From NCBI GenBank assembly GCA_011109175.1, contig RDEW01000016.1:1165294-1229293 (forward strand): a stretch of 64,000 bases of DNA, read 5' to 3'. This document shows, one piece after another, positions 58,496-64,000 of the stretch (position 1 is the first letter of the stretch; each line of letters starts with the position of its first letter). A model generated the notes under the pieces. That model searched no databases, was not told the DNA's origin, and saw only the letters and a program-made list of their open reading frames with translations. A program made the translations under genes and the position numbers. The DNA is from Dicyema japonicum (Eukaryota > Dicyemida > Rhombozoa > Dicyemidae).

Positions 58496-58825
58496 TTAAC
58501 AAATATCACCTAATGGCCTCGTCTTTCTCTTAATATAACGACGCCACAAGAAAATAGGTGTCCTGTCTTTTAGTTGTTGAGGAAGTATGAAGGAGACAGC
58601 GACTAATCTGATCATATAATCCCGTAGAGCCGTATGGTTACCACAACGGAAGTGCGCCAGTATGTTTTCCTCCACCAAATTTCTAATGCTGAAACCAGAT
58701 AAGCTTGTTGAAACTAAGGTGTCAATAACATAAACTTTAAGGGGCGTGAATGAGTGGCCTTTTTTAAAATAATAATTTTGCTTCCTATGATAAATATGAT
58801 CCTCTTGAAATTTGTGGAATGTCAT
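58496..58825 (-). CDS. Unidentified 109-codon open frame
   Basis: The frame reads KKGHSFTPLKVYVIDTLVST, FSIRNLVEENILAHFRCGNH, then RTPIFLWRRYIKRKTRP. It has a balanced composition unlike random AT-rich frames. It sits beside LINE family C debris and may be part of a transposon. No family recognised and no catalytic motif seen. Confidence 0.3.
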   Translation of the reverse strand: MTFHKFQEDHIYHRKQNYYFKKGHSFTPLKVYVIDTLVSTSLSGFSIRNLVEENILAHFRCGNHTALRDYMIRLVAVSFILPQQLKDRTPIFLWRRYIKRKTRPLGDIC

Positions 58826-59034
58826 TGGGTGTTTCTGGTTCGGACATTTATAGATGAATTATAAGCAGAGGATAAGGAAGTGGAGGATTGTATACAATTG
58901 ATGTATTATAACACTTGGACAGTCTTGGATGCCACGTCAATGATTATAGTTTGTTAATAACACTCCCGCCGTTGTCATAAGCACGTAAAATGCCTAGAGT
59001 TTCGTTCGTGCTGTACACTCGACTATCCTCCCAG

Positions 59035-60620
59035 TCAGCCCTCTCCATCTAGCTCTGTTCCTCGCGCGATTACGAATATCCTCAAGATCGTCTCCAGTTT
59101 TGAGTTGACCGCTAATTCGTGCGTATCGTTATCCAGACAGAGGGGAAGCGTACATCTTGGCCGACCCCTAAATCCAATTCCGTGATTTGAATAGTAATCT
59201 TCCATTTGATTGCAAGGAATCACTTCGTCCATTCTCAGAACATCTCCGAAAAGTCGTGAGGTAATTACTTCTCTGCTATCGGTTTGCATTTACATAATTT
59301 GTAGAGAGTGTCGTTTTTGATAATATGTGGCCATTTGATTCCCGCAAATTGATTTCTATGAAATGTGTCTAGTCTGTCAAGGTCGTTTTTGAAGTTCCCA
59401 TATTCCCGATTATATAATAGGTCTGGTTGTATGAACGCGTTATATAAGCGCATCCGAAGATTTAAGGAGATATTTTTTCTGCGAGTCCAAATACTCCACA
59501 TCTTTTCAGTGCACAAAATGCCAACATCTTTCTGCGAGCAATGTCCTCAGCATCACCCAAAAACGAGCCGAGCCTTTTAGTAAACCTCCATTTCTCATCA
59601 ATCCGTGTCGGTTACCGCTGAATCCAAGTTAACTCAGGTTTTTTCTAAATTGATCTTCAATCTTCCAGAACTGTTGTGGTTTTATCTAATACAGTTCTTA
59701 GTACCTCCACATCCTCAGACACAAAATCGATGTCATCAGCATATATTAATTCCACAAAATGATTAAGTGACCCAATTCTTTCATAACGTCCCTCAACGCA
59801 GCTTCTAAATAGATTGCAAAGAGAACTGACGAAGCGAGTCCCTTGCGGAGTACCAATCACGGTCGTGAATTTTTCCGAATCGCCCTTCCCCACTTTCACT
59901 ATGAGGCTCTTGTCAGCCAGCAAAAAATGCACAATTCCCAAACAGTCCTCGTCAATTATGTCCTTGAGAACTTGCAATAGTTCATCTCACACATTCGAAT
60001 GCTTTCGATAAGTCGACTCCCAGAATATACATTGTTTTTCTGTACTTCTGACATATTGCCGTAAGCCACCGATGACTCCATACTATATCAGCGGTGATCT
60101 TCCTGGTCTGAATCCACTTTGATTAGGTGACAAGTATTAGTTAACTGAATTTGACATTCAATTTTGTAATCCACAATATTTTTCGCAAAATGGTCAAAAG
60201 CACGATCGGTCTGGAATTTTCAATTGGACCTGCAGGTTTGCCATGTTTTTGTAAAGAAGTAGAACTCCCATCGCGATGTCAATTGAACAATGAGTCCTGA
60301 ATATCTCTTTGAATATAAAAGTTATCTTTTCTGCTAGCTGGGTTGGTGCGTATTTTAACAACTCCCACAAATATTGTCATAGCCAGCTGCTCTGTTGTTA
60401 TTCAGGCGAAGGAGTGCTCCGCGAATCTCGGAATCCGTAAACACATTATTAAGTGAACGAGACTGTCCTTCGCATTGTGTGTGATCCTCCTGATTGAACT
60501 GCTTGCTAAAGTGTTGGCTATAAGTCCAGCAGAACGGTTAGCGTCCAATACAAAGTGAGTTGGTTTTAGCTGACCCGCGCTTGAGTAAACGCACAGCCAT
60601 AAACATTTTTGCACATGAAT
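59035..60620 (-). mobile_element. LINE family C (RTE-like) reverse transcriptase copy
   Basis: From 60.6 kb: a linker, then TDSEIRGALLRLNNNRAAGY followed by DNICG, QEDHR-like remnants, LKDIIDEDCLGIVHFLLADK, TTVIGTPQGTRFVSSLCNLF, HFVELIYADDIDFVSEDVEV (catalytic YADD intact), and the thumb ISLNLRMRLYNAFIQPDLLY ... LDRLDTFHRNQFAGI. It ends with SRLFGDVLRMDEVIPCNQME. Frame changes separate the blocks. This is the most complete family C RT here. Confidence 0.88.
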
Positions 60621-61039
60621 GTAATCTTTCCACTATCCAATACTCGTTGGTCCAAAAAGTCCGACCATGATCGAAGCACATTCTTTTTAATTTCATGTTT
60701 AATTGTATTCCACAATTTTTTTAATTCGGATTTTCGTTCAGGATCACAAGTTTTAAATTTGAAGTCTTATATCTCGTTGACGGATAGACAATTCATTGAC
60801 AGTTATATGCTCCTTTATGACAGTCATACACATTTATGACAGTCATAATCGATCTCTTATTACGTGATCCGACATTAAAATAAAATTAATTCCAAAGACC
60901 ACTGTTAAACCGAGAAAACTAAACTAAGTGATCTTGACGGATTAGATCAAGGCTAACATCTTTGCTCGGTGTTGATCCCTTGAGTCTACACAATTTCGTT
61001 GCTGTCCATTTTGGTTTTTTTCGATAAGTGTCAACATGG

Positions 61040-62907
61040 GCGTTGGTGATTTGATGTTTTCCCCTGTATATCATCTCTCAGTTAGTTTGAAGGCTCTTTT
61101 CTGGGTTGAGGAGATTTTCTGAATGGTTGTATAAGAAGTCAGTGGTCCCCATGAAGTACACGCATATGAAATGCATGGTTCCATGTACTGTGAGTAAAGC
61201 GTTTTAAGTATTGGGTGATGTCCAATTTTCCATAGACCTGTTAGGCATTTCAGAAGGTTGGTTTTCTTCTACATTTGTTCAGCACGTTAGTGACGTGTCT
61301 TGAAAAGTTCATATCGAAAGTCAGACCAAATATTTTTGCCATTTGCTGAACGGCAGGGAATACTCCACAGTAACTTCTATAGTCCTGTTCGACAATCTTT
61401 TGTCCAAGTATAAAGAGTTGTAACAGATTTTTCGGTATTGATTGACATTCGATTTTCATTAAACCACTCGAGTAGTCAATCCATGTGGTGTTGTATTCTT
61501 TCCGTCGCTGTTTGGGTGTTCTATCCCGTGAGGCTAAGACGATATCGTCTGCATAAGCCAGAAGCAGGTTGTCTTCTCCATTCGGCGTCGGAATGCCAGC
61601 TGTAAATAGGTTGAATAGTAATGGTGATAGCGGCAAGCCCTAGGGTACTCTATTTGGGAATAAACGGAAGACAGAATAAATGTTTCCAATGCACACTCTA
61701 CCTCTTCGTCCGCTAAGGAAGTCTGTCAGCCAGCGTTTGAGGTTTTCAGGGATATCTGATTGGTAGATTTTCCATGGTACATTCTTCCTCGGCACAGAGT
61801 CGAAAGCTTTGTGGAAAGAGCATAACACAGTTTTCTATTGTCTTGGCTTGTACAGAAATCCAGAGCAAATAAAGTTAGTCAGGGATGTGAGGAAGCTTGT
61901 TGTGGACCGATTCTCTTTGAAACCATGCTGGAACGGCTTATCGAGAGTCCTTTCATTGATTTTTCCGAGGATGAGCTTTTCCAGAATTTTTGACATGGAG
62001 CATATAAGAAATAGGCCTGAAGGAAGCTGGGTCTTTTTCGGTTTTCCTGACTTCAGTACTGAGCGAATGTTTGCAAGTTTCCATATCGTTGGGATTGAGT
62101 TATAATTAATCGACCAGTTGTAGATTTTGGTCAGGGTACCGATTCCCTCATTGCATAGGTTTTTCAGGAGGATTATGGGAATTCCGTCTGGATCACGAGA
62201 ATATGTTACTTTTATTTGGCTTAGGGATGCCATTACCTTCTTTTCCGTGAAATAAGTTAATTGATCCCTTTTCGGTTTTCTTAGCGGCGGTTTGGGTGGG
62301 TCAGTCCGCATGTGGTTTTTGTGAGAGATTTCCCTGCTTTTTTGAGACGGTTTCGTTCCTTGACCAGAACCTTCCTTCCGTACTCTCTTGTGTAAACGAC
62401 ATATCTGTTAGGGACAGCCATTGTTCTTGCTTCCAAGATGACTTTGTTGACAACCACTATATAAAGGGAGGTAAAGTTTTCCAGCTGTATATTAGCCAAA
62501 TGTTGGTCCGTAACTGATCGGAATAATTGCCAATTTGCAAGATTGTATATGCAGGTTTCTTCTTTCCACTGGTAATTTCGTTTTTGATTTTTAGCAGAAT
62601 AGGGTTATCCACACTTTGAGTAACCGATCCACAAGTGAGATGTGTATAGCCCATAATGATGGGAGTCGGATGGTAGTTGTATCAACCCGTAATTGTCATA
62701 GCATACATCTCGTTCCACTGTCACCTTCTCTCTTGCAGACATGTCACACCGGTTTTGTATCTTTCTAGATCCGTACATAGAATGTTCTGTTTGATGTTTA
62801 AGGCAATTCCTTTGACACTGAAAGATGTAATAAAAAAAGCGTAAAGCGGATCGAGAATACGATAAAGACATTACAATGAAAGAGGTGTCAACCAACTCAA
62901 CCAACAA
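61040..62907 (-). mobile_element. LINE family A copy (endonuclease end to thumb)
   Basis: From 62.9 kb: endonuclease remnant (LPSDSHHYG), NPILLKIKNEITSGKKKPAY (62.6 kb), linker, then 61835-62311 YFTEKKVMASLSQIKVTYSR, DPDGIPIILLKNLCNEGIGT, IWKLANIRSVLKSGKPKKTQ. After a frameshift come HKAFDSVPRKNVPWKIYQSD, WLTDFLSGRRGRVCIGNIYS, LSPLLFNLFTAGI, and LLAYADDIVLASRDRTPKQR with YADD intact. The thumb is near 61.2 kb (CISYACTSWGP). This is the fullest family A RT in the window but is still frameshifted. Confidence 0.88.
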
Positions 62908-62909
62908 AT

Positions 62910-63351
62910 GATGTTTCTCGACAGACTATAAAATTGATAAGCAATCAAGAATGTTTATTAGATATCACAAAATTACAGTAAAGATGACCCATTGATCTGT
63001 TCAGGGGTTAAACAGTTACTCAAATAAGAATAATCTTATATATTTTAATCAATCTGTTGGCTGTATATCCAAGTAGGAAATAGCCATGAGTAAGGGCACC
63101 TATCTCTAATTTGTTACACCCGCTTAAGTAAAGGAAACTGGTGGCTAGCAGAAAAGTAGAAAACAATGGTTGTAGCTGGTGGAAGAATGAAAGAGAGGAT
63201 GAGCATTAAATATGTCTATAATGGACATGTGAGAAATAACACCAAATAATAAAGGTAATCGAATATTATCTAACAATAGAAATACGGGTGTAATGAGTAG
63301 GGTGGAGTGATAGCTCATATTCTTTCACTGAACTGTACATAAAACCCAATC
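62910..63351. other. Intergenic stretch without a recognisable feature
   Basis: AT-rich; only short chance frames. It would contain the 3' UTR of the minus-strand gene that follows. Confidence 0.4.
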
Positions 63352-64000
63352 TTACTCCAAAACACCTCTGTGTCTATAAATCAGATTTATAGTCGACGTG
63401 ACCTCATTCAGGCATCCATAAAAAAACCCGTTGAGCATATCAGCCACGAGATTGCTGGTGTCCGTGTTTACAGGAGGGTTCACGCAGTATAGATTCTGAC
63501 ATCAGCCAAACCAGAACCTTTATGCGGAAAAACTTTGCACCAACTTCCAAAAGCTTTGAAAAGTCGAATTTGTCAGTGTGCCAGTCACTGTTAATGTCAA
63601 AAAGCGAGAATTTAGACTTTAATGAAAACACAAGAAACCCAAAATTCCATATCACTCATTTCGTCAGAGTCCCATTTTCTCGTCTGAAAGGGAAACCTTG
63701 GTGAGATTATTTCTCCAAATCCCAAGTACATCACATTTGTGTCTGGCACAATGTTGGGGAGTGTCAGTTCATAAGAAAATTTGCAAGCAACATTGTCCAC
63801 ATTCTGCCATTAAGGATTGGATACCTTTATTGTTAAAATTGCAGTTTTGTTAGGCGTCCTCTCGTCAATAAACGTCGAGTTGGCAACAAAGAAGGTTTCT
63901 TGATAAGTGGGAATGTATATTTTACTGTATTGGTCACCATTTAAATGTCTGAGAATTTATATTAATCTTAACTTAAAGAAGTTGTTTTCTATCCTTGAAT
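63352..64000 (-). CDS. 3' end of an unidentified split gene (runs off the window)
   Basis: Joining frames across short GT-AG gaps gives a continuous protein. RIENNFF, a 24 nt intron, HLNGDQYSKIYIPTYQETFF, VANSTFIDERTPNKTAILTI, a 21 nt intron, NVDNVACKFSYELTLPNIVP, DTNVMYLGFG. Then, after a stretch with uncertain splicing (about 63.60-63.71 kb), DWHTDKFDFSKLLEVGAKFF, a 22 nt intron, NLYCVNPPVNTDTSNLVADM, FFYGCLNEVTSTINLIYRHR and the stop at 63352-63354. Beta-strand-like early part; no membrane span. I do not recognise the family. The intron sizes match the recognised genes. Confidence 0.6.

Overview
The window is nuclear DNA of a eukaryote, almost certainly a small animal. It is AT-rich, uses the standard stop codons, and its genes are split by extraordinarily short introns. 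The ones I could place by protein continuity are 21-30 nt long, start with GT and end with AG. It carries metazoan-type cilium, cytoskeleton and chromosome genes and a dense load of degraded animal-type transposons. I recall introns of about 20-30 nt as typical of dicyemid mesozoans, so a dicyemid is my best guess; this is inference, not proof.

Layout. 0-4.1 kb: LINE debris and a MULE transposon split by a nested hAT element. 4.3-16.9 kb is gene-rich: TBCD (+), a small unidentified gene (+), CFAP65 (-), an MGRN1/RNF157-like RING ligase (+), a retroelement tail and a small split gene (+). 18-25 kb: hAT, MULE and LINE pieces, tRNA-Leu(UAA) (-) and DCTN5 (-). 25.9-30.5 kb: RAD50 (-). 31-32 kb: LINE. 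32.8-35.6 kb: DRC7 (-). 35.7-46.1 kb: LINEs of four kinds, a second tRNA-Leu(UAA) (+) and a tail-anchored protein gene (-). 47.3-51.4 kb: SMC3 (+). 51.5-55.4 kb: hAT and pogo remnants and the best preserved endonuclease-tailed LINE. 55.5-56.8 kb: a tandem array of about 41 bp units. 56.8-58 kb: a C2H2 zinc-finger gene (-). 58.5-62.9 kb: LINEs. 63.35-64 kb: the 3' end of an unidentified gene (-).

Genes by role. Four act in microtubule biology: tubulin folding (TBCD), dynein cargo adaptor (DCTN5), ciliary axoneme (CFAP65, DRC7). Two are SMC-type ATPases (RAD50 in break repair, SMC3 in cohesin). They are independent genes on both strands; nothing suggests an operon.

Four LINE groups recur. Family A has an APE-type endonuclease and RT of Jockey/CR1 style, and one copy starts with a 2A-like motif. 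Family B has RT, then a CCHC knuckle, then a restriction-like PD-(D/E)xK endonuclease. Family C has an RTE-like endonuclease and RT. Family D is known only from a C-terminal RPDG-type domain. The most striking pattern is that both tRNA-Leu genes have family B elements immediately downstream, with LINE 3' ends facing the tRNA 3' end.
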